Part shown: positions 5,037-12,008 of the stretch, one piece after another
Position numbering within the stretch: position 1 is the first letter of the stretch
Layout: every line of letters starts with the position of its first letter
Source of the DNA: an uncultured Eggerthella sp.
GTDB taxonomy: Bacteria; Actinomycetota; Coriobacteriia; Coriobacteriales; Eggerthellaceae
Assembly: GCA_900542525.1 (NCBI GenBank)
Contig: UQNZ01000016.1
Span: 1 to 12,609 of the forward strand
Reading direction: 5' to 3'
DNA: 12,609 nt
Notes under the pieces: model-generated
Seen by the model: the letters and a program-made list of their open reading frames with translations, nothing else
The model's database searches: none
Told to the model about the DNA's origin: nothing
Translations under genes and position numbers: made by a program

Positions 5037-5600
5037 TTAGTCTTCAAGCTCGCTCTCGAGTGCGCGACGGCGCTTGATGGCATCGTGGATGGTGAGCGTG
5101 ATGGCTGCAAATCCCACCAAGAAACCCATGATGAAGAAGATGATGCCGATTGCAAGATCTCCCATCCAGGCTACGTTTTCGAGGCCGACGATCTGAACCT
5201 CTGCCACGATACGCATGCCGCAGGTAAGGACGCCAACTATTGCACCGCAGAAGAGCGCGAAGAGGGTAACGAAGTCCCATGGGACCTGATCGACCTCGGC
5301 GAAGCGTTTGTGGCTGGAGAAGTAACCCGCCCTTGTTTGCATCGTGAGCGAGACAACGCCAGCAACGAGAATGGTCAATACGAGCAGCAGGTGGACGGGA
5401 ATGAGCTTCTCTCCAAGCGCGGTGAAGATGGGTTGATCGGTGGTGGAGGATACCTGGTCGAGCATGATCGCATAATAGAGGCTGAGCACCGACCCGATCA
5501 ATAAGATGGTGCCGCCCACCTTCATGCTCTTGTTCTCTTCAGCTTCAAGGCGTTCGTCTTTTGGCCCCATGATCTGGTTGTACCGTTTTATCAAGTTCAT
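5037..5600 (-). CDS. Four-helix membrane protein of unknown function (187 aa)
   Basis: After a charged N-terminus (about 1-27, KDERLEAEENKS) come four predicted membrane helices at about 28-47, 67-88, 108-134 and 148-171, then a charged tail (RRRALESELED). It starts nine bases after the stop of the XRE regulator and is surely co-transcribed. XRE regulator plus small multi-helix membrane protein is a recurrent pair in Firmicutes and Coriobacteriia. The KDER-type N-terminus recalls the DUF6773/DUF3796-like group, but I am not sure of the family. No catalytic motif is visible. A role in membrane stress sensing or controlling the regulator is possible but not shown. Confidence 0.8.
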   Translation of the reverse strand: MNLIKRYNQIMGPKDERLEAEENKSMKVGGTILLIGSVLSLYYAIMLDQVSSTTDQPIFTALGEKLIPVHLLLVLTILVAGVVSLTMQTRAGYFSSHKRFAEVDQVPWDFVTLFALFCGAIVGVLTCGMRIVAEVQIVGLENVAWMGDLAIGIIFFIMGFLVGFAAITLTIHDAIKRRRALESELED

Positions 5601-5609
5601 GTCCTTCTC

Positions 5610-5810
5610 CTACTCCCAGAATAGATCGTCAAGCGTTTTACCGAGTGTTTTGCAGATGGCAGTGCAGAGCTTGAGACTGGGGTTGTAGCGGCCTGCTTCG
5701 ATGAGGCCGATGGTCTGCCGTGTTGCGCCAACTGCGTCTGCAAGTTGCTGTTGAGAGAGCCCTGCATCTATGCGCGCTTGCTTCACGCGTTCGTTCTTAC
5801 CGTTTTCCAA
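5610..5810 (-). CDS. Short XRE-family (Cro/CI-type) transcriptional regulator (66 aa)
   Basis: The product is a single helix-turn-helix domain: GLSQQQLADAVGATRQTI (about 17-34) then IEAGRYNPSLKLC (about 37-49), ending DDLFWE. It belongs to the 66-70-residue group of one-domain repressors that control an adjacent membrane protein gene. The start is set at TTG 5810. The upstream in-frame ATG 5870 lies between the -35 and -10 elements, so it cannot be in the mRNA, and ATG 5852 would sit almost at the transcript start. AAAGGCGG precedes the TTG by eight bases. It probably represses its own two-gene operon through the palindrome over the promoter. Confidence 0.88.
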   Translation of the reverse strand: MENGKNERVKQARIDAGLSQQQLADAVGATRQTIGLIEAGRYNPSLKLCTAICKTLGKTLDDLFWE

Positions 5811-5832
5811 GAGGAATACCGCCTTTGAGAGA

Positions 5833-5884
5833 ATGCAATATATATCTTGCATGACAATTATATATTGCATTTTCCTCTTGTAAA
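5833..5884 (-). promoter_or_regulatory. Promoter of the XRE/membrane-protein operon with 12-bp palindromic operator
   Basis: Minus strand: -35 TTTACA (5884-5879), 16-bp spacer, perfect -10 TATAAT (5862-5857). A perfect 12-bp inverted repeat, ATGCAATATATA (5870-5859) against TATATATTGCAT (5844-5833), spans the -10 and the expected start of transcription. This is where a dimeric XRE repressor would block RNA polymerase. Confidence 0.75.
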
Positions 5885-5919
5885 GAAGATTCTTATCCCC
5901 AAATACGTTGTTCTGTGGG

Positions 5920-5966
5920 TTGACTGAACGTGTTCACGTATATAACTATATAACTATAAGATTATA
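5920..5966 (+). promoter_or_regulatory. Promoter/operator region of the arsR-type gene
   Basis: TTGACT (5920-5925) is a plausible -35, with -10 candidates TATAAC or TAACTA 15-17 bp downstream. Two palindromes are present: TGAAC-GT-GTTCA (5925-5936), overlapping the end of the -35 and the spacer, and TATAA-GA-TTATA (5955-5966), close to the start of transcription. TATAAC-TA is also tandemly repeated (5941-5956). AT-rich imperfect palindromes at the start site are typical of ArsR operators, so autorepression and control of the following run is likely. Confidence 0.55.
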
Positions 5967-5985
5967 AACAAGTGATGGGAGGGTC

Positions 5986-6342
5986 ATGAGAAAAGACGGT
6001 CTCGTAGAGCGCGTTTGCCTCTATAACAAAGCGATCAGCGATATTAACCGGATGAAGATGGTCAAGATCGTCGGTTCGCACGAGCCCTACAGCATGAACG
6101 TGAGCGACATCGCTGAGATCTTAGGGATCAGTCAGCCGGCTTGTACGAAGCACCTGAAGATCATGGAGGCGACAGGGCTGTTCAAGCGCGAGCGCGTGGG
6201 CAATTCGGTGTACTACATGCTCGATGAAGAGGTGGTCGAACAATATCGCCAGGATATGTACCATGCGTTCGACCATGCAAGTACTCCGTGTCCGTATGAA
6301 TTCAAGTGCGATACGTGTCCGGTGAAGGAGACCTGCATCTGA
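5986..6342 (+). CDS. ArsR-family winged-helix regulator with C-terminal cysteine cluster (118 aa)
   Basis: Residues about 20-90 form an ArsR-type winged helix, with recognition helix ISQPACTKHLKIME (about 48-61) and wing around RVGNSVYYML. The usual ELCVCDL metal site of ArsR/SmtB is not present. Instead the tail carries C102-x5-C108-x2-C111-x5-C117 (CPYEFKCDTCPVKETC), a spacing able to hold a zinc ion or an iron-sulfur cluster. C11 and C53 are additional. It heads the same-strand run of membrane, flavin, nickel-chaperone and iron-sulfur genes and probably controls it, sensing metal or redox state by inference. GGGAGGG lies only two bases before the ATG, which is tight but leaves no better start. 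Confidence 0.85.
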   Translation: MRKDGLVERVCLYNKAISDINRMKMVKIVGSHEPYSMNVSDIAEILGISQPACTKHLKIMEATGLFKRERVGNSVYYMLDEEVVEQYRQDMYHAFDHASTPCPYEFKCDTCPVKETCI

Positions 6343-6384
6343 AACGACGCGATCGCTGCGTGGAGGCGCATTAACCGCATAGGG

Positions 6385-6416
6385 CAACAAGAAGCGCGTT
6401 TGGAGGCGCTTTGTTG
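6385..6416 (+). other. Intercistronic hairpin
   Basis: CAACA (6385-6389) and AAGCGC (6392-6397) pair with GCGCTT (6406-6411) and TGTTG (6412-6416), giving an 11-bp stem with a two-base bulge and an 8-base loop. No T-run follows. It lies between the arsR-type gene and the SRPBCC gene and could attenuate or process the transcript. A direct repeat TGGAGGCGC (6361-6369, 6401-6409) overlaps it. Confidence 0.4.
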
Positions 6417-6467
6417 ATGAAGGAAAAAGCGAGCTGTTGCTTGTTGAAGGAATAAGGGGTGATCAGT

Positions 6468-7508
6468 ATGGCGGCAAATGGGGACCTGCCAGGAATGGCT
6501 GAAGGGCAGCCACGGTTTCTCGATCGATTCTCCAAAGGCACGAAGGTGGGTTTCGTGATTTTGGGATATGTTCTGGGTATCATTGGCGTGTTGATCGATT
6601 GGGCGATCGGGCACCGCAAGAAGATGATGGAATGCAGCGCCGAAGCGATCTGGTATGGACTGATCGGTTGGGGCGCGAACGTTATCACGCGCTTCATCTT
6701 GATCGCGACGGGCGTTTATGCTCATTTTGGACTTACCGATCCCGTGCAGGGGCTCTTTGGTCCCGGGGTGACAGCTTGGAATATCCTATGGTGCATCTGC
6801 GGTGCTTGTTTCATCTTCCTTTCTATGTTGTGGATCTATGGGTTGCGCACCAAGATGAGCGATCCTGAGCGTGCGTACGTGATGAAAGGCGACGACCATT
6901 TTGCACCCGGCACGAAGACGCTGCGCTACGATGGCGGTATCACGGTCAACGCGCTGCCGGAAACGATCTGGCCCTATATGCAGCAGGCAGGACAATCGAA
7001 GGGCGGTTGGTATAGCTTCGAGCGCCTTGAACGCCTTTTCACGTTCGACATCACCAACCACTACGATTGGCAAAAGTATCCGCAGTGGCAGAATCTTCAC
7101 ACGGGAGAATTCCAGTGGTTTCACCAGGCACCCTGGTCAATTGGCGAATGGGTGACCGATTGCTCGAACGGAGAAAACGGCCTGTACTATTGGGCGGCGC
7201 ACTCGGATACGGCGACCGACCCGACCTGGAAGGATCGTGGCCCGAACCAAGAGGGAGCGCTTCGTCTGTGGTTCAAGCGTTTTGCCTGGACCTGGAACTG
7301 GGAGGTCTATCAGATCAACGAGACGCAATCGCGCTTCATCTATCGGTGCGATTGTCATTTCGATCCGTTCTTGCGCACGCCCATTCATAAGTATTTCGTG
7401 GTTTTCGTCCTTGGAACGGCCTCACTTGTCATGGGGCGGTGTTGTATGGAAACTATCACGAAGCTTTCGGAGGGGGATCGAAACTTCAGGAAGCGCTATT
7501 TCGAGTAA
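6468..7508 (+). CDS. Membrane protein with C-terminal SRPBCC-like domain (346 aa)
   Basis: ATG 6468 is chosen over a GTG at 6459 because AAGGGG (6454-6459) is eight bases upstream and overlaps the GTG. Three membrane helices lie at about 25-47, 57-82 and 100-126. From about residue 148 a soluble domain begins with TLRYDGGITVNALPETIWPY, then SKGGWYSFERLERLF; this is the signature of SRPBCC/polyketide-cyclase-like helix-grip proteins, which bind hydrophobic ligands. The domain is rich in Trp. A hydrophobic helix near the end (about 308-322) could be a fourth membrane segment. Its place before a flavoprotein and Fe-S protein suggests a lipid, quinone or isoprenoid ligand, which is inference. Confidence 0.75.
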   Translation: MAANGDLPGMAEGQPRFLDRFSKGTKVGFVILGYVLGIIGVLIDWAIGHRKKMMECSAEAIWYGLIGWGANVITRFILIATGVYAHFGLTDPVQGLFGPGVTAWNILWCICGACFIFLSMLWIYGLRTKMSDPERAYVMKGDDHFAPGTKTLRYDGGITVNALPETIWPYMQQAGQSKGGWYSFERLERLFTFDITNHYDWQKYPQWQNLHTGEFQWFHQAPWSIGEWVTDCSNGENGLYYWAAHSDTATDPTWKDRGPNQEGALRLWFKRFAWTWNWEVYQINETQSRFIYRCDCHFDPFLRTPIHKYFVVFVLGTASLVMGRCCMETITKLSEGDRNFRKRYFE

Positions 7509-7640
7509 GAGCAAATGCGTGAGGAATGCAGGGCGAGCGTGAATCGCGCAAGATAGCCAGTATGTTTGTTGAAAAAAGATGAAAGCTTGGCGAAGACTCT
7601 TAGGGGGAGGATTCGCACAGACAAGATCAAGGGGGAGATC

Positions 7641-8861
7641 ATGAAGTCGCATTACGAGACCATCGTGGTGGGGGCAGGAGCTGCAGGTATGAATTGCTGC
7701 TTGGAGCTTCAGAAGAACGACCGAGAATACCTGCTCATCAGCCCGAATATTGGCGGGCGCATCTGCAATGATGAAGAGCGCCATATGAACTATGGTGCGG
7801 TGTTCTATTTCGGAACCTATAAATATATGTTGCAGTCGGGGCTCTTGATAGAGGGCGCAGACGTACTGCCGGCGCTTTCTGCGGGGCAGTGTCATCACGA
7901 CGATGGCAGCGCCTATGAGCCGGTTTCGCTCACCACGCTCATGGATGCGCCATCGCTTCTGCGCTACATGAAATGGATGCGTGAAGAATTCATCCCGCGC
8001 TATAACAAATTCAAGGATGACTGCACGATCATGGAAGTGAGCGCAGCACTCGAGCGTGACCCGATGATCAAGCAGCTCTATACCGAATCGGCGGAAGATA
8101 TGATCAAGCGCCTGGATTTCGGACCGATCGCGCATGATCTGGTGAGCATGTTTGCGCATGCCTGCACAGGCACCAAGATCAAGGATCTGACCGCGCTCGA
8201 CTATCTCAATACGGTCCAGCCACTCACGATGCAGATCCCGCCCCTGCGCTTGCTCTTCGACCTGAAACGCTTCGATTTCGATGTTGAAGGAACGAAGGAG
8301 CGTTTGAGCCAAGGATCGGGCGAAGTGCTGATCGACGAGATTACCTCGGTCAAGAAATGCGATAAGGGCTGGGAAGTTGAATGCGCGGCGGGCAAGTTCA
8401 CGGCTGATAATCTGGTTATGGCAACGCCTGCCATCGATACGCAACGGTTGCTCGAGCCAGTCGAAGAGGTCGAGCCGCTCGACATCAGGCGTGCTTCGCA
8501 GCTGACTGGTTATTTGGTAGAAGGCGAGATCAAACCTGAATATCGCAAGCACATGCTGCATCTGTTCGATGATACGATTCCGATCATCTATGTGGCGCAC
8601 CGCTTCGACGGTGATTACGAGATCTTCACGGAGATCGATTTCGAAGAGTCGCGCAAGTTCGATGAATACTTCGATTCGTGGCGCGTGATCGGCAAGAAGC
8701 ATTGGCCCTATGCGCTCTACACACAAGCTCATGAGGCGCTGCCCCAGAATCTCGCGCCGGGACTGATCATGGCAGGCGATGTGAATGGGCTTGGCATGGA
8801 GCCGGCGTGCATCAGCGGAATCTATGCGGCGAACAAGATCATGGGTAAGACGGTGGATTAG
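7641..8861 (+). CDS. FAD-dependent oxidoreductase, amine-oxidase/desaturase-like (406 aa)
   Basis: Residues 7-40 hold the dinucleotide-binding fold: VVGAGAAG (9-16), then LISPNIGGR (32-40), where GGR is the conserved motif of monoamine-oxidase, protoporphyrinogen-oxidase and phytoene-desaturase-like flavoproteins. The closing FAD motif GDVNGLGMEP starts at about 379. These enzymes oxidise C-N or C-C bonds; the substrate cannot be read here. The start is set at ATG 7641, preceded by GGGGGAG (7631-7637) and immediately before the Rossmann fold; a longer TTG-started version at 7566 would add an unrelated 25-residue leader. hypB starts two bases after the stop, so the link to nickel-chaperone genes is firm. 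Confidence 0.85.
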   Translation: MKSHYETIVVGAGAAGMNCCLELQKNDREYLLISPNIGGRICNDEERHMNYGAVFYFGTYKYMLQSGLLIEGADVLPALSAGQCHHDDGSAYEPVSLTTLMDAPSLLRYMKWMREEFIPRYNKFKDDCTIMEVSAALERDPMIKQLYTESAEDMIKRLDFGPIAHDLVSMFAHACTGTKIKDLTALDYLNTVQPLTMQIPPLRLLFDLKRFDFDVEGTKERLSQGSGEVLIDEITSVKKCDKGWEVECAAGKFTADNLVMATPAIDTQRLLEPVEEVEPLDIRRASQLTGYLVEGEIKPEYRKHMLHLFDDTIPIIYVAHRFDGDYEIFTEIDFEESRKFDEYFDSWRVIGKKHWPYALYTQAHEALPQNLAPGLIMAGDVNGLGMEPACISGIYAANKIMGKTVD

Positions 8862-8863
8862 CC

Positions 8864-9571
8864 ATGATCGACGAAGCGCGGATCATCGAGATCAAGGAAG
8901 ACATCCTTTCCGATAACAACACGGCGGCTGAAGCGCATCGGCGGCAGCTAGCGCAGCAGGGCACGCTCTTCGTTGATGTGATGTCATCACCGGGGGCGGG
9001 GAAGACCACGCTGTTGCTCAGCTTGATCGAGCGGATGCGCGGAGAGGCGAACATCGGCATCATCGAAGCGGATATCGAGTCGTTCGTGGACTCCGAGAAG
9101 ATAAAGCAGGCGGGCATTCCGGCGGTACAGCTTGAGACGCGTGGCATTTGTCATGTGGAGATGGACATGGTCACGAAAGCGTTCGCCGCGTTCGGGCAGG
9201 CAGATTTCGATTACGTGTTCCTTGAGAACATCGGGAATCTGGTTTGTCCTGCGGAATTCGACACGGGTGCGCATAAGCGCATCATGCTGCTTTCAGTGCC
9301 CGAGGGCTTCGACAAGGTGTACAAGTACCCGCCCATGTTCGCGGTGGTGGATGCGCTCGTGGTAACGAAGACGGACTACTTGCCGCTCAATCCTGATTTC
9401 GACATGGAAGCACTTGCTGAACGGGCGCGCGTTCTGAACCCGCGCCTTGAGATCTTCGAAGTTTGTGCGCGCACGGGCGAAGGTGTTGATGCGTTGGTGA
9501 CGTGGCTCGAAGATGCGCATGCCACACTTGGACAAGCGCATGATTCGGCGGAAGAGGCAAGCCATGCATGA
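8864..9571 (+). CDS. hypB: HypB, GTPase for nickel insertion (235 aa)
   Basis: HypB uses GTP to drive nickel transfer with HypA into [NiFe]-hydrogenase precursors. The P-loop SSPGAGKTT is at 41-49. The G-domain metal site is kept: C96-H97 (GICH) and C128 in ENIGNLVCPAEFD. The guanine-specificity motif reads TKTD (168-171) where NKxD is classical; such replacement occurs in HypB proteins. The N-terminal CxxCGC high-affinity site of E. coli and the His-rich stretch of others are absent. It begins two bases after the flavoprotein and overlaps hypA by eight bases. No hydrogenase, hypC, D, E or F is in the window, so the client enzyme is unknown. Confidence 0.93.
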   Translation: MIDEARIIEIKEDILSDNNTAAEAHRRQLAQQGTLFVDVMSSPGAGKTTLLLSLIERMRGEANIGIIEADIESFVDSEKIKQAGIPAVQLETRGICHVEMDMVTKAFAAFGQADFDYVFLENIGNLVCPAEFDTGAHKRIMLLSVPEGFDKVYKYPPMFAVVDALVVTKTDYLPLNPDFDMEALAERARVLNPRLEIFEVCARTGEGVDALVTWLEDAHATLGQAHDSAEEASHA

Positions 9572-9914
9572 GCTGGGAGTGACGAAGAGCATCGTTGAAG
9601 TGGTGGTTCGCCATGCACAGGAGCAGTCGGCAAACCAGGTGCGATCGGTGAATCTCATCATCGGAGAGATGCGCAATCTCGAAGAGGAATGGGTGCAGCG
9701 CTACTTCGACCGTTGCGCTGAGGGTACCATCGCTGAAGGGGCGCACGTGTCGATAACGAAGGTTCCGATGACTTTCTATTGTTCGGCATGTGGGGCCACG
9801 TTCCAACTGCCCATGGGGAGCGATCAGCATATGTGCTGTTCAGAATGCGGTAGCGAAGACTATGACATGATAACAGGCGGCGAACTTTTGATTCAGAGCA
9901 TGGAAGTGGTGTAG
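9564..9914 (+). CDS. hypA: HypA, nickel metallochaperone (116 aa)
   Basis: HypA binds nickel through its N-terminus (M1, H2, E3; here MHELGVTKSIVEVV) and hands it on with HypB. The zinc site is intact: C73-x2-C76 and C92-x2-C95 with an extra C91. ATG 9564 gives the invariant MHE start and the normal family length of about 115 residues. It overlaps the hypB stop (ATGCATGA, 9564-9571), so translation is coupled; GGCGGAAGAGG just upstream gives a ribosome site. The order hypB-hypA is reversed from the common hypA-hypB order. Confidence 0.93.
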   Translation: MHELGVTKSIVEVVVRHAQEQSANQVRSVNLIIGEMRNLEEEWVQRYFDRCAEGTIAEGAHVSITKVPMTFYCSACGATFQLPMGSDQHMCCSECGSEDYDMITGGELLIQSMEVV

Positions 9915-9997
9915 GAGACATCGCGCAAGGTGAAATGCGGCGGTAGGTGAGTACGCGGCGCAGCAGCAGTGCAGCGGTGTAGAGAAGAGGGGAAACC

Positions 9998-11302
9998 ATG
10001 GAAGGAAAATCAGAAAGCAAACCAGGTATCGATTACGAGAAGCTCAAGAGCTTGGGCGTGCCTGACGAGGTGATCGCTACGCTCGATCCGCGTGATGGGG
10101 GCAATATCACGCCACAGGGTGAGGTGCTCTTCTTGGATGAGGAGCGCTTGAAACGCAGAGAGCTGCCGAATAAACCCCTGCATAAAAATCATCCGCGGGG
10201 ATTGGGCATCAAGGACTTCTTGATGACGAAGGTGCTTGCGACCACCCCCGCTACTTGGGAGCGTACGCTCAAGGTGTTCATGCTGATCGTTAAGGGTGCG
10301 AAGTTAACGGGTAGAGAAGACCTTGCATCCGAGATCTACAAGCGCATCACGCAGTTCTCGCCAGATGAGAAGATGTATAGCCACGGTAACGTACTGCCGC
10401 TGAATGTGGATATGGCGGATGAGGGTAAGAGCACGGTGCTTCCGATTGATCTGATCATGGATCTGATCGATCGTGCGGAATACATCGCTCAGATGAATCG
10501 CTGCATCTGCCGCTCTGCGCATGATTGCCAAGACTACGACCAGGAGTTCGGTTGCTTGTTCTTCAATATGGCAGGCGTAACGGCGGTGAACAACGGCCTT
10601 GCGCGTCCGGTCACGAAAGAAGAAGCGAAGCAGCATGTCTACGATGCCCGTGATAAGGGTTTCATCGGGCAAGCGCTCTATGTCGAGCTCGAGCAGATGG
10701 TGTGGGGCTTCGAGAATGAGAAGATGGACGAATTCATGGAGGTCTGCTTCTGTTGCCCGTGCTGTTGCGTGGCGCTCGATGTGTGCAAGAATGCGAATCG
10801 CACCATCAAGAATCGCTTTGGCGGCGCGGCATTCACGGCAGTGATCGACCATGATAAGTGCACGCAATGCGGCTCGTGTATCGAGAAATGCCCTCAGGCC
10901 ACTATTTCGCAAGGCGCGGACGGGAAGGTGACGATCGATCAGGAACACTGCATCGGTTGCGGCTTCTGTAAGAGCGTGTGCGAATTCGATGCCATCACGC
11001 TCAAGCAAACCATGCCGCTGCGCGAGAGTATCCATGAGTACTTCGAGAAAGAAGGACGCATCGATATGGTGCTTGACACGTGCAGCATGCCCATTCCGCC
11101 CGAAGATTACCAGTGGACGCCAGCGGATACGTTCCCTGACAAGGTCAAGAGCGCGGTCAAGGCTGGCGCGGATAATCTTGCGCGTGACTTTGGCTGCGTT
11201 GATGCGAAGGCGTTCGTGAAATACAACGGCAAGCGTACGCTCGGCGTGATCGGCGCGATAGCCGCAGGTGCATTCCTGATCAAGAAGCTACGGAAACGAT
11301 AA
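9998..11302 (+). CDS. Membrane-anchored multi-cluster iron-sulfur protein (434 aa)
   Basis: Three parts are seen. The N-terminal about 280 residues hold their own cysteine sets: C169, C171, C177, C186 and a dense CFCCPCCC run (C250-C257) plus C263, enough for further metal or Fe-S sites. Residues about 280-335 are a two-[4Fe-4S] ferredoxin domain: C288-x2-C291-x2-C294-x3-C298-P and C318-x2-C321-x2-C324-x3-C328-E. Residues about 414-430 form a single membrane helix before the basic end KKLRKR, so the protein is probably held on the cytoplasmic face. It likely passes electrons between the upstream flavoprotein and another redox partner (inference). A GAGGGGAAA ribosome site lies just before the ATG, 83 bases after hypA; same transcription unit likely. 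Confidence 0.87.
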   Translation: MEGKSESKPGIDYEKLKSLGVPDEVIATLDPRDGGNITPQGEVLFLDEERLKRRELPNKPLHKNHPRGLGIKDFLMTKVLATTPATWERTLKVFMLIVKGAKLTGREDLASEIYKRITQFSPDEKMYSHGNVLPLNVDMADEGKSTVLPIDLIMDLIDRAEYIAQMNRCICRSAHDCQDYDQEFGCLFFNMAGVTAVNNGLARPVTKEEAKQHVYDARDKGFIGQALYVELEQMVWGFENEKMDEFMEVCFCCPCCCVALDVCKNANRTIKNRFGGAAFTAVIDHDKCTQCGSCIEKCPQATISQGADGKVTIDQEHCIGCGFCKSVCEFDAITLKQTMPLRESIHEYFEKEGRIDMVLDTCSMPIPPEDYQWTPADTFPDKVKSAVKAGADNLARDFGCVDAKAFVKYNGKRTLGVIGAIAAGAFLIKKLRKR

Positions 11303-11317
11303 TTCAGTAAGATAAAG

Positions 11318-11341
11318 GAAGGAGCCCCGAGAGGCTCCTTC
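11318..11341. terminator. Bidirectional terminator between convergent genes
   Basis: GAAGGAGCC (11318-11326) pairs perfectly over 9 bp with GGCTCCTTC (11333-11341) around a 6-base loop. It lies 15 bases after the iron-sulfur gene and just before the end of the convergent NifX-like gene. Tails are only moderately T-rich in either direction (CTTCTTGATT; CCTTTATCTT on the other strand). Confidence 0.75.
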
Positions 11342-11345
11342 TTGA

Positions 11346-11711
11346 TTAGTGGCGGCAGGCAGCGCTTGGGTCCATGCGCGCGACCTTGCCTTCGGCGAAC
11401 AGCTGCGCCACTTTGCCTACGTTGGGTTCGGTGGTATCTGAATACACCTGCACTCCTGAATTGGTGAAGCGCGTGAAGGGCGGCATGCCCATGCCAGCTG
11501 CCAGAATCCCATCAACATCAAGGCCAGAAACGAAATCGATCACACCACCGCAGCCTACGGCATCGTGGTCGACATTTTTGACAGATTCCACGCTCTCGAT
11601 GTCCATGTTGTCGGTATAGGTGACGATGGTGAAAAAGGGAGCGTGCCCAAAATGACCGCTGCGCATGCTATCGAGGCCAGTGTTGCTTTCGCTGGGGATC
11701 GCGATTTTCAT
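11346..11711 (-). CDS. NifX/NifB-type Fe-Mo cofactor-binding domain protein (121 aa)
   Basis: The protein has the ribonuclease-H-like fold signature of the dinitrogenase iron-molybdenum cofactor biosynthesis family (MTH1175-like small members): an N-terminal MKIAIPSES strand, SGHFGHAPFFTIV (about 18-30), a GCGG turn (53-56) and DVDGILAAGMGMPPFTRF. Such stand-alone domains are common in anaerobes without nitrogenase and are thought to bind or carry metal-sulfur cofactors. H19, H22, H49, C54 and the C-terminal CRH are candidate ligands. An AAAGGAAC ribosome site precedes ATG 11711. It is convergent with the iron-sulfur operon across a shared terminator; a functional link is suggestive only. Confidence 0.85.
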   Translation of the reverse strand: MKIAIPSESNTGLDSMRSGHFGHAPFFTIVTYTDNMDIESVESVKNVDHDAVGCGGVIDFVSGLDVDGILAAGMGMPPFTRFTNSGVQVYSDTTEPNVGKVAQLFAEGKVARMDPSAACRH

Positions 11712-11937
11712 GACAGTTCCTTTCGATCGAGCAAGTTTACAGCGAATAGTATCAAAGAGTTAGCAGTAGGAGCTAGAGAGAGCCATCGTTTCTAGAGAAT
11801 CGTTCCAATACTTTGACTTGAAAACGCGGTGTTCTCTCATGATCAAAAGAATGATCGGCGTGAAGTTCGTGGCCGAGCAGATGGCGCTGCCCACGTATGA
11901 TGAGGTGGGTTTCTGGGAGCTGCATCAGGGATTACGT
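11712..11937. other. Intergenic stretch between divergent genes
   Basis: This region separates the NifX-like gene (minus) from the secreted protein (plus). It should contain the NifX-like promoter, but I see only a poor TACTAT -10 candidate without a matching -35. ATCGTT is directly repeated around TCTAGAGA (about 11784-11803). An ORF crossing 11818-12033 is not convincing because it runs through the promoter and ribosome site of the next gene. Confidence 0.4.
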
Positions 11938-11967
11938 TTGAAAGTAGCATGGCGATGGCAGTATAAT
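11938..11967 (+). promoter_or_regulatory. Sigma-70-type promoter of the cell-wall-binding gene
   Basis: -35 TTGAAA (11938-11943), an 18-bp spacer and perfect -10 TATAAT (11962-11967). Transcription would start near 11974, giving a leader of about 35 bases before ATG 12009. Confidence 0.65.
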
Positions 11968-12008
11968 GGCAGCTCAAGCGATTCTGTCGATACGAAGGTC
12001 GTGTTCTT

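Noticed and set aside
5004..5504. 166-codon plus-strand frame
   Set aside because: It is antisense to the four-helix membrane protein; the translation is charged low-complexity sequence with no family pattern.
7422..8732. 436-codon open frame on the minus strand
   Set aside because: It is antisense to the well-supported FAD oxidoreductase, has no ribosome site or recognisable domain, and reflects GC-biased codon positions of the true gene.
10304..11035. 243-codon open frame on the minus strand
   Set aside because: It is antisense to the iron-sulfur protein, whose cysteine motifs leave no doubt about the coding strand.
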